Below, in pieces: positions 23,861-33,560 of a stretch of 58,391 nt of DNA. A program made the position numbers and the translations under genes. This stretch comes from an uncultured Clostridia bacterium (GTDB taxonomy: Bacteria; Bacillota; Clostridia; Oscillospirales; Acutalibacteraceae): positions 1 to 58,391 of the forward strand of contig CALGRR010000123.1 in the NCBI GenBank assembly GCA_937880805.1. The letters run 5' to 3'. A model generated the notes under the pieces. That model did not search any database and had not been told where the DNA came from. It saw nothing but the letters and a program-made list of their open reading frames with translations. How positions within the stretch are numbered: the stretch's first letter is position 1; each line of letters opens with the position of its first letter.

Positions 23861-24510
23861 TGATTAACATATACAAAAAGCCCTGCAAAGAGCTTGAATT
23901 GAGCAAAAAAGATATTGGAATATATCTCGGATACTACGGCATAAAGCTTGATTCTTCAACAGATTTGCTGATTGAAGATTGCATCCGTGAATTCTGCGAA
24001 AATGTTGTTTTCAGAGCGTGCTATACCGTTTTACCGATTGAGTGCACTGACGGTGTTTCTTTGGAAAATCTGAAATTTTGCAGTAAATCTCTTGAAAAAA
24101 ATCTTGACGGATGCGAAAACGCATATATTTTTGCCGCAACTGCGGGAAGCGAAAGTCAAAGAATTATTGCAAAAAACTCGGTCATTTCACCGTTGAAGGG
24201 CATTGTTTCCGATTGCGTCGGCTCGGCGGCAATCGAAGCCTTCTGCGATAAATTCAACAGCAATTTTGAAAACTGCGAATTTCTTCGCCCCCGCTTCAGC
24301 CCGGGATACGGCGATTTGCCGCTTGAATGCCAGAGGCAGCTTCTTGATTTGCTTGATGCAAAAAAGAATATCGGTCTTTCGTTGAATGAAAGTCTTATGA
24401 TGTCACCCTCAAAATCCGTTACCGCAATAATCGGTATCGGCAAAGATAAAAATAAATGCAGCGGACCCGGATGTATGATTTGCAAATCGGAAAACTGTCC
24501 GTACAGATAA
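23860..24510 (+). CDS. Stand-alone methionine synthase reactivation-domain protein
   Basis: A 216-residue protein equal to the C-terminal activation domain of cobalamin-dependent methionine synthase, encoded separately. It binds S-adenosylmethionine for reductive remethylation of oxidised cob(II)alamin. Family marks are RPRFSPGYGDLPLECQ (near 148-163), the SAM-binding region, and MSPSKSVTAIIGIG (near 186-199). The C-terminus is cysteine-rich (CSGPGCMICKSENCPY), unlike the E. coli domain, and could bind a metal or Fe-S centre. The metH gene next door lacks this domain, so the two products should work together. Confidence 0.93.
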   Translation: MINIYKKPCKELELSKKDIGIYLGYYGIKLDSSTDLLIEDCIREFCENVVFRACYTVLPIECTDGVSLENLKFCSKSLEKNLDGCENAYIFAATAGSESQRIIAKNSVISPLKGIVSDCVGSAAIEAFCDKFNSNFENCEFLRPRFSPGYGDLPLECQRQLLDLLDAKKNIGLSLNESLMMSPSKSVTAIIGIGKDKNKCSGPGCMICKSENCPYR

Positions 24511-24519
24511 GAGGTTAAA

Positions 24520-26871
24520 ATGAACATTCTTCAAAAAATCAGAAACGGCATAACATATGTTGACGGCGGGGCAGGCACCCTTCTTCAGTCGTGGGGATTG
24601 CAGGCAGGCGAGCTTCCCGAAATGTGGAATCTCACAAATCCCGATAAAATAATAAAAATGCACCGCCTTTATCTTGAGGCAGGTGCCGAGATTATTACCG
24701 CCTGCACCTTCGGTGCAAACAGACTTAAATTTGATAATCTTGAGGAAATTATAACCTCCGCAATAAAAAACGCCAGGACTGCGTGCGAGGGTTATGATGC
24801 ATATATTGCTCTTGATGTTGGCCCTCTGGGAAAAATGCTTGAGCCTCTTGGTGATTTGCCGTTTGAAGAGGCTGTTGCGATTTTCTCCGAAACCGTTAAA
24901 ATCGGTGCAAAAGCAGGTGCCGACCTCATTCTTATTGAAACAATAAATGATGCTTACGAAGCAAAAGCGGCTCTGCTTGCGGCAAAAGAAAGCTGCGATT
25001 TGCCCGTTTTTGTAACAACCGTTTATGATGAAAATCAAAAGCTTATGACAGGTGCAGACCCCGTTTCAATGGTAGCTCTGCTTGAAGGTTTGGGTGCAGA
25101 CGCAATAGGAATGAACTGTTCTCTCGGTCCAAGGCAGATGAAAGAAATTGTTCCGATTCTTGCAAAATACGCAAGTGTTCCCATTATAGTTAATCCAAAT
25201 GCAGGCTTACCCAGAAGTGAAAACGGAAAAACCGTTTTTGATGTTGATGCCGAAGAATTTTCGGATATTATGTGCGAAATAGTTGCTGACGGTGCAACAA
25301 TAATCGGCGGTTGCTGCGGCACAACTCCCGAGCATATAAGGCTTACTGTTGAGAAAACAAAAGCCCTCCCCTTCCGCTTGCCCGAAAAGAAAAATCACAC
25401 CCTTGTTTCATCATATACTCACGCAGTTGAAATCGGTGAAATACCCGTTATTATAGGCGAAAGAATCAATCCCACGGGCAAAAAACGATTTAAGGAAGCC
25501 TTGCGTGAAAATGATATAAACTATATTCTCAATGAAGCAATAGCACAAAATAAAAAAGGCGTTTCCGTGCTTGATGTTAATGTTGGTCTGCCCGAAATCA
25601 ACGAGTCTGAAATGATGGAAAGAGTTATCCGCTGCGTTCAGACGGTTATTGATTTGCCCTTGCAGATTGACACGGTTAACATTGAAGCAATGGAAAAAGC
25701 AATGAGAATTTATAACGGCAAGGCAATGATAAATTCCGTTAACGGCAAAAAAGAGAGTATGGATGCCGTTTTTCCGCTTATCAAAAAATACGGCGGCGTT
25801 GCAATAGCAGTTACCCTTGACGAAAGCGGAATTCCCGACACGGCAGAGGGCAGAATTGAGATTGCAGAAAAAATTATCGCCCGTGCTTCGGAATACGGAA
25901 TAGACAAAAAAGATATTATTGTTGACCCGCTTGCAATGGCAGTTTCAAGCGATTCAAGGAGTGCAAATATTACTCTTGAAGCGGTTAAAAAGCTTAACGG
26001 AAAAGGCATTAAGACCTCGCTCGGGGTTTCAAATATTTCCTTCGGTCTGCCCAACAGAGCAGATATAAATTCCGTTTTTTACACTATGGCGATGCAGTGC
26101 GGTCTGAACTGTGCAATAATCAATCCGTTTTCGGAAGAAATGATGAAAGCCTGGCATTGCTTTATGGCTCTTAAAGGCTATGATTCCAACTGTTCAGACT
26201 ATATAGAATTCGCATCCGCATTATCTCCCGAAGCTTCAAAGCCCTCTGTTCAGACTGCCGATGTTACGCTTGAACAGTCAATCATTAAAGGCTTGAAGGA
26301 GCAATCGGGCACTCTTGCCGCAAAGGCATTGGAAACCGTTTCGCCTATGGAAATTATAGACGGAATGATAATCCCCGCCCTCAACACGGTTGGCAAGGGT
26401 TTTGAAGAAAAGAAGGTTTATCTGCCTCAGCTTCTTATGAGTGCCGAAGCTGCAAAGCAGGCTTTTGAAGCGGTTAAATCTGCAATACCCTCGGGTCAGA
26501 GCAAAAAAGGAAAAATCGTTATTGCAACCGTAAAGGGCGATATTCACGATATAGGCAAAAACATTGTTAAGGTGCTTCTTGAAAACTACGGCTATGACGT
26601 TATCGACCTCGGCAAGGATGTTGCACCCGAAGCAGTAGCTGAAGCGGTTAAAAATAACGGCGTGAAGCTTGTGGGGCTGAGTGCTCTTATGACAACAACC
26701 GTGCCCGCAATGGAGGAAACAATCAGGCTTCTTCGTGCCGAAGCACCCGAATGCAGGGTTATGGTAGGCGGTGCGGTTATGACAAATGAATATGCCGAAA
26801 TGATTGGTGCAGACAGCTTCTCGCCCGATGCAATGGGTGCGGTAAGATTTGCGGAAACTCTTTTCGGATAA
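24520..26871 (+). CDS. metH: Cobalamin-dependent methionine synthase, without activation domain
   Basis: A 783-residue enzyme transferring a methyl group from 5-methyl-THF through cobalamin to homocysteine. Domains in order: homocysteine-binding barrel (about 5-285; zinc cysteines in MNCSLGP and GGCCGTTPEH), pterin-binding barrel (about 295-560; starts VIIGERINPTGKK), B12 cap four-helix bundle (about 580-665) and Rossmann B12-binding domain with the axial-ligand motif DIHDIGKN (near 676). E. coli MetH is over 1200 residues; the difference is the reactivation domain, which is the separate upstream gene. The operon thus holds the whole methyl-to-methionine step. A palindromic terminator follows. 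Confidence 0.97.
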   Translation: MNILQKIRNGITYVDGGAGTLLQSWGLQAGELPEMWNLTNPDKIIKMHRLYLEAGAEIITACTFGANRLKFDNLEEIITSAIKNARTACEGYDAYIALDVGPLGKMLEPLGDLPFEEAVAIFSETVKIGAKAGADLILIETINDAYEAKAALLAAKESCDLPVFVTTVYDENQKLMTGADPVSMVALLEGLGADAIGMNCSLGPRQMKEIVPILAKYASVPIIVNPNAGLPRSENGKTVFDVDAEEFSDIMCEIVADGATIIGGCCGTTPEHIRLTVEKTKALPFRLPEKKNHTLVSSYTHAVEIGEIPVIIGERINPTGKKRFKEALRENDINYILNEAIAQNKKGVSVLDVNVGLPEINESEMMERVIRCVQTVIDLPLQIDTVNIEAMEKAMRIYNGKAMINSVNGKKESMDAVFPLIKKYGGVAIAVTLDESGIPDTAEGRIEIAEKIIARASEYGIDKKDIIVDPLAMAVSSDSRSANITLEAVKKLNGKGIKTSLGVSNISFGLPNRADINSVFYTMAMQCGLNCAIINPFSEEMMKAWHCFMALKGYDSNCSDYIEFASALSPEASKPSVQTADVTLEQSIIKGLKEQSGTLAAKALETVSPMEIIDGMIIPALNTVGKGFEEKKVYLPQLLMSAEAAKQAFEAVKSAIPSGQSKKGKIVIATVKGDIHDIGKNIVKVLLENYGYDVIDLGKDVAPEAVAEAVKNNGVKLVGLSALMTTTVPAMEETIRLLRAEAPECRVMVGGAVMTNEYAEMIGADSFSPDAMGAVRFAETLFG

Positions 26872-26872
26872 A

Positions 26873-26914
26873 AAAATTCCCGTTGACTTCCGGAAGTCAA
26901 CGGGTTTTGCTTTT
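26873..26914. terminator. Bidirectional terminator, perfect palindrome
   Basis: A 26-base perfect palindrome (26879-26904) centred on CCGG, flanked by A and T runs. Shared by metH and the converging mutarotase gene. Confidence 0.92.
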
Positions 26915-27758
26915 ACTTGATTATTTCTGCTTTCCATGCATATTCAAAGATTTCGCCTTTATCAAGATGCTGAATTTCTCTCTTCTTTGAGAAATCATCA
27001 ACAACCTCTCTGCCGTCATTAATGCCATACCAAGGCTCAATGCACACATAGGGTGCACCGGGCTTTGCCCAGATACCGAGCACGGGGCATTTGCCGAAGG
27101 TGAATTCAATTTCATTTTCGCCTTTTATGCGGAGCTTTTCGGATTTGATATTTGAAAGAATAAGGGCATCCTTTTTGAAAACATCCTCGGTTATTTCGAT
27201 TTCACGGCTGTTTTCAATAACGGGGAACTTTTCGGGAATAAGCAGATTTTCGCTGTCGATACGCTCTGTTTCAAGGGTTTCGGGATATTCAAATTCAATA
27301 ACATCGCCGATATTACAGTTGAATCCGGGATGTGCACCGATTGAGAAATACATATCGCCGTCGGTTTTATTGATAACCGTCATTGTGTTTACAAGCGATT
27401 TTCCGCAAAGCTCAAAGGTGAGAAGAAGCTCAAAATCAAACGGATAGCCTTTGAGTGTGTTCTCGTCGCTTTCAAGGCTGAAAACCGCCTTTGCACCCGA
27501 GCATTCTTTAACATTGAACGGAAGCTTTCTTGCAATGCCGTGCTTGGGCATTGTATATTCCTTGCCGTTATATAAAAATTTATCGTTGATAAGCTGACCG
27601 ATTATGGGAAAAAGCACGGGTGCCTGGCCATACCATATTTCGGTTTTGCCGTACCAGATATATTCCTTGCCGTTTTCCTTTGAAACAAGCGAATGAAGCT
27701 GTGCACCCATATCATCGATTTCGCACTTCAGAAATTCATTTTCAATTTTATAAAACAT
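26913..27758 (-). CDS. Aldose 1-epimerase family protein (LacX-like)
   Basis: A 281-residue galactose-mutarotase-like protein of the LacX/YihR group, which interconverts sugar anomers or binds phosphorylated sugars. Visible marks: MGAQLHSL near 17-24, the beta-sandwich core, the His of KHGIAR near 73-78 and GAHPGFNC near 143-150 with the second conserved His, and WAKPGAPYVCIEPW with the Glu near 240. Length is normal. It is a single gene with promoter at 27781-27809 and converges on metH. The physiological sugar is unknown. Confidence 0.9.
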   Translation of the reverse strand: MFYKIENEFLKCEIDDMGAQLHSLVSKENGKEYIWYGKTEIWYGQAPVLFPIIGQLINDKFLYNGKEYTMPKHGIARKLPFNVKECSGAKAVFSLESDENTLKGYPFDFELLLTFELCGKSLVNTMTVINKTDGDMYFSIGAHPGFNCNIGDVIEFEYPETLETERIDSENLLIPEKFPVIENSREIEITEDVFKKDALILSNIKSEKLRIKGENEIEFTFGKCPVLGIWAKPGAPYVCIEPWYGINDGREVVDDFSKKREIQHLDKGEIFEYAWKAEIIK

Positions 27759-27780
27759 AAAATCACCCTTTCTTTTTTAA

Positions 27781-27809
27781 ACAATAACACAAATTGCCGC
27801 TTTTGTCCA
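27781..27809 (-). promoter_or_regulatory. Promoter of the mutarotase gene
   Basis: On the minus strand TGGACA (27804-27809), 17 bases, TATTGT (27781-27786). Confidence 0.5.
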
Positions 27810-27834
27810 TTGTTTATTTTATAACTCTTTACCC

Positions 27835-27863
27835 TTGACAAAGGCTTTGCCTTGCACTACAAT
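27835..27863 (+). promoter_or_regulatory. Promoter of the acn-icd operon
   Basis: TTGACA (27835-27840), 17 bases, TACAAT (27858-27863). The start codon is 31 bases further, after AAGGAG. Confidence 0.85.
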
Positions 27864-27893
27864 ATTAAGGTATATTTTTTAAGGAGAATAGAT

Positions 27894-29828
27894 ATGGGAC
27901 TCACTATAGGACAAAAACTCATTAAAAGCCATCTCGTAAGCGGCGAAATGATTCCCGGCACAGAGATTGGATTAAAAATCGACCAGACCCTCACCCAAGA
28001 CGCAACCGGCACTATGGCATATCTTGAATTTGAAGCAATGGGCGTTGAAAGAGTACGCACAGAGCTTTCGGTTTCATATATCGACCACAATACTCTGCAG
28101 AACGGCTTTGAAAACGCAGATGACCACAGATTCATTCAGAGCGTTGCAAAGAAAAGAGGTCTTCTTTTCTCAAAGCCCGGTAACGGCATCTGCCATCAGC
28201 TCCATCTCGAGCGTTTCGGCAAGCCCGGCAAAACACTTATCGGCTCCGACAGCCACACTCCCACGGGCGGCGGCATCGGTATGCTTGCAATCGGTGCTGG
28301 CGGTCTTGATGTTGCTGTTGCAATGGGTGGCGGCACATACTACACAACAATGCCCAAAATGACTCTTGTTCGCCTTTCAGGCAAGCTTTCACCCTGGGTT
28401 GGTGCAAAGGATGTTATTCTTGAAGTGCTTCGCATTATGTCAGTTAAGGGCGGCGTTGGCAAAATCATTGAATACGGCGGCGAGGGTGTTAAAACTCTTT
28501 CTGTTCCCGAAAGAGCAACCATAACAAATATGGGTGCGGAGCTCGGTGCAACAACCTCCGTTTTCCCCTCAGACGAAATCACCAAGGCATTCCTTAAGGC
28601 TCAGGGCCGTGAAGAAGATTGGTCTGAGCTCAAGAGCGATGAAGATGCAGTTTATGATGAAATCATCGATATTGACCTTTCAACTCTTGCTCCCATGGCT
28701 GCAATGCCTCATATGCCCGATAATGTTAAAACCGTTGAAGAAATCGGCAACATTGAAATAAGCCAGGTATGCATAGGCTCCTGCACAAACTCCTCTTTGC
28801 TTGACCTTCTTAAGGTTGCGGCAATTCTTAAGGGCAAGAAGGTTGCCCCCAACGTAAGCCTTGCAATCTCACCGGGTTCAATGCAGGTTCTTAATATGCT
28901 TTCACTCAACGGTGCTCTTTCCGATATTCTTTCGGCAGGTGCAAGACTTCTTGAATGCTCTTGCGGCCCCTGCATCGGTATGGGTCAGTCACCGCAGTCA
29001 AAGGGTGTTTCGCTTCGTACCTTCAACAGAAACTTTGAAGGCCGTTCAGGCACCGCAGATGCGGGAATTTATCTTGTAAGCCCCGAGGTTGCCGCCGCAT
29101 CGGCAATCACAGGCTATCTCACAGACCCCAGAACACTCGGCGAGATGCCCGAAATCAATATGCCCGAGCGTTTCATTATCAATGATAATATGATTATCGA
29201 GCCCGCTTCGGCAGAAGAGGCTGATTCGGTTGAAATCAAATACGGCCCCAACATCAAGCCCTTCCCCACAAGCGTTGAGCTGCCCGAAAGCATTGAGGCT
29301 CCCGCAATTCTCAAGGTTGGCGATAACATCACAACCGACCACATTATGCCCGCCGGTGCAAAAATTCTCCCCTACCGTTCAAACATTCCCTTCCTTTCAA
29401 ACTTCTGCTTCAAGCAGTGTGACGAGCACTTTGCAGAACGCTGCAAGGCTGCAGGCAAGGGCTTCATTATAGGCGGTGCAAACTACGGTCAGGGCTCATC
29501 GAGAGAGCACGCCGCACTTGTTCCCCTCTATCTCGGAATCAAAGCGGTTATCGCAAAATCCTTTGCAAGAATTCACTGTGCAAACCTTATAAACGCAGGC
29601 ATTATGCCCTTCACATTTGCAAATGCAGATGATTACGATAAGATTGATACAGACGATATTCTTGCTCTTGATAATATCCGTGACTGCATTGCAAACGGCA
29701 AAAAGGTTGTTATCAAGAACATAACCAAGAATGAAGAATATGAGCTTTGCTATGATTATTCAGACAGACAGACCGCTATGATTCTTGAAGGCGGACTTCT
29801 GAATTACACCAAAAAGCAGGCAAAATAA
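27894..29828 (+). CDS. acn: Aconitate hydratase
   Basis: A 644-residue iron-sulfur enzyme converting citrate to isocitrate. Start at the ATG at 27894 with AAGGAG nine bases before. The large domain holds DSHTPTGGGIGML near 113-125 and the three cluster cysteines: one in IGSCTNSS near 298 and two in CSCGPCIGMG near 361-370. The C-terminal swivel domain begins about residue 470, with GANYGQGSSREHAAL near 525-539. The length of about 640 is that of the short clostridial form rather than AcnA (about 890). It is followed by icd after 12 bases, a unit for 2-oxoglutarate and glutamate synthesis. No citrate synthase gene is in the window. Confidence 0.95.
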   Translation: MGLTIGQKLIKSHLVSGEMIPGTEIGLKIDQTLTQDATGTMAYLEFEAMGVERVRTELSVSYIDHNTLQNGFENADDHRFIQSVAKKRGLLFSKPGNGICHQLHLERFGKPGKTLIGSDSHTPTGGGIGMLAIGAGGLDVAVAMGGGTYYTTMPKMTLVRLSGKLSPWVGAKDVILEVLRIMSVKGGVGKIIEYGGEGVKTLSVPERATITNMGAELGATTSVFPSDEITKAFLKAQGREEDWSELKSDEDAVYDEIIDIDLSTLAPMAAMPHMPDNVKTVEEIGNIEISQVCIGSCTNSSLLDLLKVAAILKGKKVAPNVSLAISPGSMQVLNMLSLNGALSDILSAGARLLECSCGPCIGMGQSPQSKGVSLRTFNRNFEGRSGTADAGIYLVSPEVAAASAITGYLTDPRTLGEMPEINMPERFIINDNMIIEPASAEEADSVEIKYGPNIKPFPTSVELPESIEAPAILKVGDNITTDHIMPAGAKILPYRSNIPFLSNFCFKQCDEHFAERCKAAGKGFIIGGANYGQGSSREHAALVPLYLGIKAVIAKSFARIHCANLINAGIMPFTFANADDYDKIDTDDILALDNIRDCIANGKKVVIKNITKNEEYELCYDYSDRQTAMILEGGLLNYTKKQAK

Positions 29829-29840
29829 GGAGAAATAAAT

Positions 29841-31007
29841 ATGACTGAATTACAGATTAAAGCTGCTGTTGAAAAGTTTGAAGCTCTTATCAGAGAGCAG
29901 GATGCAAGAAGCGACGCAATCAAGCAGCAGGGCGATTTTATTGATTATTCAACCCTTGATAAACTCACAATCGGTGTTTGCGGCGGCGACGGCATCGGCC
30001 CCATCATCACAAACGAAGCTGCAAGAGTTCTTGCTTTCCTTCTCAAGGATGATGTTGACGCAGGCAAAATCGAATTCAAGACCATTGACGGTCTTACCAT
30101 TGAAAACAGAGTTGCCGTTAACAAGGCAATTCCCGATGATGTGCTTGAAGAGCTTAAAAAGTGCCCCGTTATTCTCAAGGGACCCACAACAACTCCTCAG
30201 GCGGGCGACCCCTGGCCCAACATTGAAAGTGCAAACGTTGCTATGAGAAAGGCTCTTGATCTTTTTGCAAATCTCCGCCCCGTTAAGGTGCCCGAAGAAG
30301 GCATTGACTGGACCTTCTTCAGAGAGAACACCGAGGGTGCATACGCTGTTGGTTCAAAGGGTATTCACGTTACAGACGACCTTGCAATGGACTTTGTTGT
30401 TACAACAACAGAGGGCACAAAGAGAATTGCAAAGCTTGCATATGACTATGCAAGAAGAAACAAGAAAGAAAGAGTTTCAATCATTCAGAAGGCAAACGTT
30501 ATCAAGACCACAGACGGTAAATTCCTCAACCTTTGCAAAGAGGTTGCAAAAGATTATCCCGAAATCACAACCGATGAATGGTATATTGATATAACAACCG
30601 CAAAGCTTATTGACAAGAAGAGAAGAACAGATTTCAAGGTGTTCGTTCTTCCCAATCTTTACGGCGACATCATCACCGACGAAGCTGCTGAATTCCAGGG
30701 CGGCGTCGGCACCGCAGGCAGTGCAAACATCGGCAAGAAATATGCTATGTTTGAAGCAATCCATGGCTCTGCTCCCAGAATGATGAGAGAAGGCAGAGGC
30801 AAGTATGCAGACCCCTGCTCAATGCTCCGTGCAGCAGTTATGCTTCTTTCACATATCGGCAAGCAGGCAGAGGCAGACAAGCTTGAAAGAGCTCTTGACA
30901 TCTGTATGTATGAAGAAAAGAAGCTTCATATCACCGGCAGAGCAGACGGTGCAACCTGCGAAGATTTCGGCAACTATGTTATGGAAACGCTCACAAAGCT
31001 CAACTAA
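29841..31007 (+). CDS. icd: Isocitrate dehydrogenase (isocitrate/isopropylmalate dehydrogenase family)
   Basis: A 388-residue beta-decarboxylating dehydrogenase making 2-oxoglutarate from isocitrate. The substrate-binding Ser/Asn region is IESANVAMRKALDLFANLRP near 134-153, followed by FRENTEGAYAVG. Lys and Asp metal-site residues are visible in IITDEAAEFQGGVG near 280 and the cofactor loop begins EAIHGSAPRM. Family members may use NAD or NADP; I cannot decide from sequence by eye. The acn neighbour supports isocitrate rather than isopropylmalate as substrate. Confidence 0.9.
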   Translation: MTELQIKAAVEKFEALIREQDARSDAIKQQGDFIDYSTLDKLTIGVCGGDGIGPIITNEAARVLAFLLKDDVDAGKIEFKTIDGLTIENRVAVNKAIPDDVLEELKKCPVILKGPTTTPQAGDPWPNIESANVAMRKALDLFANLRPVKVPEEGIDWTFFRENTEGAYAVGSKGIHVTDDLAMDFVVTTTEGTKRIAKLAYDYARRNKKERVSIIQKANVIKTTDGKFLNLCKEVAKDYPEITTDEWYIDITTAKLIDKKRRTDFKVFVLPNLYGDIITDEAAEFQGGVGTAGSANIGKKYAMFEAIHGSAPRMMREGRGKYADPCSMLRAAVMLLSHIGKQAEADKLERALDICMYEEKKLHITGRADGATCEDFGNYVMETLTKLN

Positions 31008-31013
31008 AAGCAA

Positions 31014-31048
31014 CAAGCCCCGCATCGGAATCCGATGCGGGGCATTTT
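31014..31048. terminator. Bidirectional terminator between icd and ftsH
   Basis: Stem GCCCCGCATCGGA / TCCGATGCGGGGC (31017-31043) followed by ATTTTTT rightward; leftward it is followed by a weaker T-rich run. Confidence 0.92.
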
Positions 31049-32980
31049 TTATTCTTCGGTTGTTTCTGTTACTGTTTCGGTTTCTTCTGCGGCAGCAGAA
31101 AATTCGTTTGTGCCGTTCATTATTTCAATAAACTCTTCGCCACTCATCTTCTCTTCAAGGAAGAGCTTCTTTGCAACAGAATGAAGCTTATCAATATGCT
31201 CAGTAAGAAGCTTTTCTGTTCTTGCATAAGCATTTTTTATGATGCTTTCAACCTCATCATCAACCTTTGAAGCAACGGCTTCGGAATAGTTGCGAACCTG
31301 ATTATAGCTCTTGCCGAGGAATACCTCGTGATTTTCGCCGCCGAGAGCAATAGGTCCGATTTTTTCGCTCATACCGTACTTTGTAACCATATTTCGTGCA
31401 ATCTCGGTTGCTCTTTCAATATCGTTTGAAGCACCCGTTGAGATGTCGCCAAGCACAATCGCTTCGGCAACTCTGCCGCCGAGAAGGCTTACAAGTCTGT
31501 CAAGCATTCCGTTCTTTGTTGTGTAATTTTTATCCTCTGTGGGTCTGTGAAGCGTATAACCGCCCGCCATACCTCTGGGGATAATTGAAATCTGATGAAC
31601 AGGGTCTTCGTGTTCAAGGAAGTGGCTCACAACAGCGTGACCCGCTTCGTGATAAGCGGTAAGCTTCTTATCCTTTTCGCTCATCTTGTGGGATTTCTTT
31701 TCTGAGCCAACCTGAACTTTAAGTGCCGCTTCATCAATTTCATCCATTGTTATAGCCTTTTTGCTTCTTCTTGCGGCAAGCAGAGCTGCTTCATTAAGAA
31801 GATTTTCAAGGTCTGCACCGGTGAAACCAACGGTTGCGTGTGCAATACTCTTAAGGTCAACATCGGGTCCGATGGGCTTACCCTTTGCGTGAACCTTGAG
31901 CACTTCTTCTCTGCCCTTAACATCGGGATAATTAACAGTTACCTGACGGTCAAATCTGCCGGGACGAAGAAGAGCCGGGTCGAGAATATCGGGTCGGTTG
32001 GTTGCGGCAATAACGATAACGCCTTCGTTTGCACCAAAACCGTCCATTTCAACAAGCAGCTGGTTAAGAGTCTGCTCTCTTTCATCGTGTCCGCCGCCCA
32101 TACCGGCACCTCTGTGACGGCCAACGGCATCAATTTCATCAATAAATATAATTGAAGGTGAGCTTCTTTTTGCCTGGTCGAAAAGGTCACGGACTCTTGA
32201 AGCACCTACACCGACATACATTTCAACAAAATCGGAACCCGAAATTGAGAAGAAGGGAACATCGGCTTCACCCGCAACTGCTCTTGCAAGAAGGGTTTTA
32301 CCCGTGCCCGGAGGGCCAACAAGAAGCACGCCCTTGGGAATTCTTGCACCGAGCATATCAAACTTTGCGGGGTCTTTGAGGAATTCAACGATTTCCGCAA
32401 GTTCTTCTTTTTCTTCATCGGCACCTGCAACATCGGCAAAGGTTGCCTTTCTCTTTTCATCCTTGGCATTCTTTACTCTTGCCTTGCCGAAGCTCATTGT
32501 GCGGTTATTCTCGTTGCTCATACTCTGGTTCATTCTCTTGAACATAAAGAAGGTTACACCGAGCATCACAACAAGCAGAATAAGAGTTGGTGCAATCTGA
32601 TAAATCCACTGACCCGTTGAGCCCGTTACGTAGCTTGCCTTAACTGGGTCCTGAGGATTTTCACGGTTATGCTGAATAACGCCCTCATGAATATCCTCAA
32701 GGAAAAGGGTAACGCTGGGCACGGAGAATGCCTTTGCGGTTTCTTCACCTTCAAGCTTATAGGTAAGGGCACCGCTGCTTAAATTAAGCTTATATTCGCT
32801 GACCTTGCCCTCATCAAAAAGGGATACAAGCTGATAATATTCAAGCTTTTCTCTCTGCTGAGTGCTTGCATAATAGCTCACACCCGCAATAATCATAACC
32901 GGAATGAGAATATAAGGTAAAAGCGTTATAAGCTTTTTCTTCATATCCGGCTTTTTTGAGTTGTTCTTTTTAGTATTCAA
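31049..32980 (-). CDS. ftsH: ATP-dependent zinc metalloprotease FtsH
   Basis: A 643-residue membrane-anchored AAA+ protease for quality control of membrane and regulatory proteins. Two N-terminal helices (near 16-35 and 128-147) flank a small extracytoplasmic domain. Walker A is GPPGTGKT near 207, Walker B IIFIDEIDAVG near 262, the second region of homology ATNRPDILDPALLRPGRFD, and the zinc site HEAGH near 445. The start is UUG at 32980; an in-frame stop lies just upstream and AAGGAG is 12 bases before. The C-terminal tail is acidic with repeated Glu-Thr. Last gene of the rnj cluster. Confidence 0.97.
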   Translation of the reverse strand: MNTKKNNSKKPDMKKKLITLLPYILIPVMIIAGVSYYASTQQREKLEYYQLVSLFDEGKVSEYKLNLSSGALTYKLEGEETAKAFSVPSVTLFLEDIHEGVIQHNRENPQDPVKASYVTGSTGQWIYQIAPTLILLVVMLGVTFFMFKRMNQSMSNENNRTMSFGKARVKNAKDEKRKATFADVAGADEEKEELAEIVEFLKDPAKFDMLGARIPKGVLLVGPPGTGKTLLARAVAGEADVPFFSISGSDFVEMYVGVGASRVRDLFDQAKRSSPSIIFIDEIDAVGRHRGAGMGGGHDEREQTLNQLLVEMDGFGANEGVIVIAATNRPDILDPALLRPGRFDRQVTVNYPDVKGREEVLKVHAKGKPIGPDVDLKSIAHATVGFTGADLENLLNEAALLAARRSKKAITMDEIDEAALKVQVGSEKKSHKMSEKDKKLTAYHEAGHAVVSHFLEHEDPVHQISIIPRGMAGGYTLHRPTEDKNYTTKNGMLDRLVSLLGGRVAEAIVLGDISTGASNDIERATEIARNMVTKYGMSEKIGPIALGGENHEVFLGKSYNQVRNYSEAVASKVDDEVESIIKNAYARTEKLLTEHIDKLHSVAKKLFLEEKMSGEEFIEIMNGTNEFSAAAEETETVTETTEE

Positions 32981-33020
32981 CTGGAATGATCACTCCTTAA
33001 TTTATCTTTCCCCAAAAGGT

Positions 33021-33557
33021 TTATGAGTAAACTTCTCTTTTAAGTACGCCTACATAAGGGAGATTTCTGTATTTTTCATTATAATCAAGTCCGTAGCCAA
33101 CAACGAATTCATCAGGCACTTCCGCACCCGAATAATCTGCATAAAGGTCAACCGCCCTGCGTTCGGGTTTATCAAGCAGAGTGCAGATTCTTATGCTGCT
33201 CGGATTTCTTTTTTCAAGAATAGAAATAATATAATTAAGCGTTCTTCCCGAATCGAGAATATCCTCAACGATAAGAACATCCTTGCCTTCAAGGTTTATA
33301 TCCAAATCCTTTATTATTTTTACAACACCCGAGGATGTTGTTCCGCTTGCATAGCTTGAAACACACATAAAGTCTATTTCGCACGGAATCGTTATGGCTC
33401 TCATAAGGTCTGCCATAAAAACAACCGAGCCTTTGAGAACACTCACAAGCAGAAGATTTTTTCCTTTATAATCCTCGCTTATCTGCCTGCCAAGCTCTTT
33501 TACGATGCTCTGCAGCTTTTCTTCGCTGTAATATACAGCCTCAATATCATTAAGCAT
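33021..33557 (-). CDS. hpt: Hypoxanthine phosphoribosyltransferase
   Basis: A 178-residue purine salvage enzyme converting hypoxanthine or guanine and PRPP to IMP or GMP. The PRPP-binding motif is VLIVEDILDSGRTL near 94-107, and the flexible-loop and pyrophosphate regions (LKGSVVFMADL near 43) are intact. The order tilS-hpt-ftsH is conserved in Firmicutes, where Hpt and TilS can interact and regulate ftsH in Bacillus subtilis; whether that holds here is inference. Three bases separate it from tilS and 40 from ftsH. Confidence 0.97.
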   Translation of the reverse strand: MLNDIEAVYYSEEKLQSIVKELGRQISEDYKGKNLLLVSVLKGSVVFMADLMRAITIPCEIDFMCVSSYASGTTSSGVVKIIKDLDINLEGKDVLIVEDILDSGRTLNYIISILEKRNPSSIRICTLLDKPERRAVDLYADYSGAEVPDEFVVGYGLDYNEKYRNLPYVGVLKREVYS

Positions 33558-33560
33558 TTT

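Noticed and set aside
24409..25038. 209-codon leftward open frame across metH
   Set aside because: Antisense shadow of the reactivation protein and metH; translation is cysteine- and phenylalanine-rich noise.
26278..26937. 219-codon leftward open frame at the end of metH
   Set aside because: Antisense shadow overlapping the palindromic terminator; no start signal.
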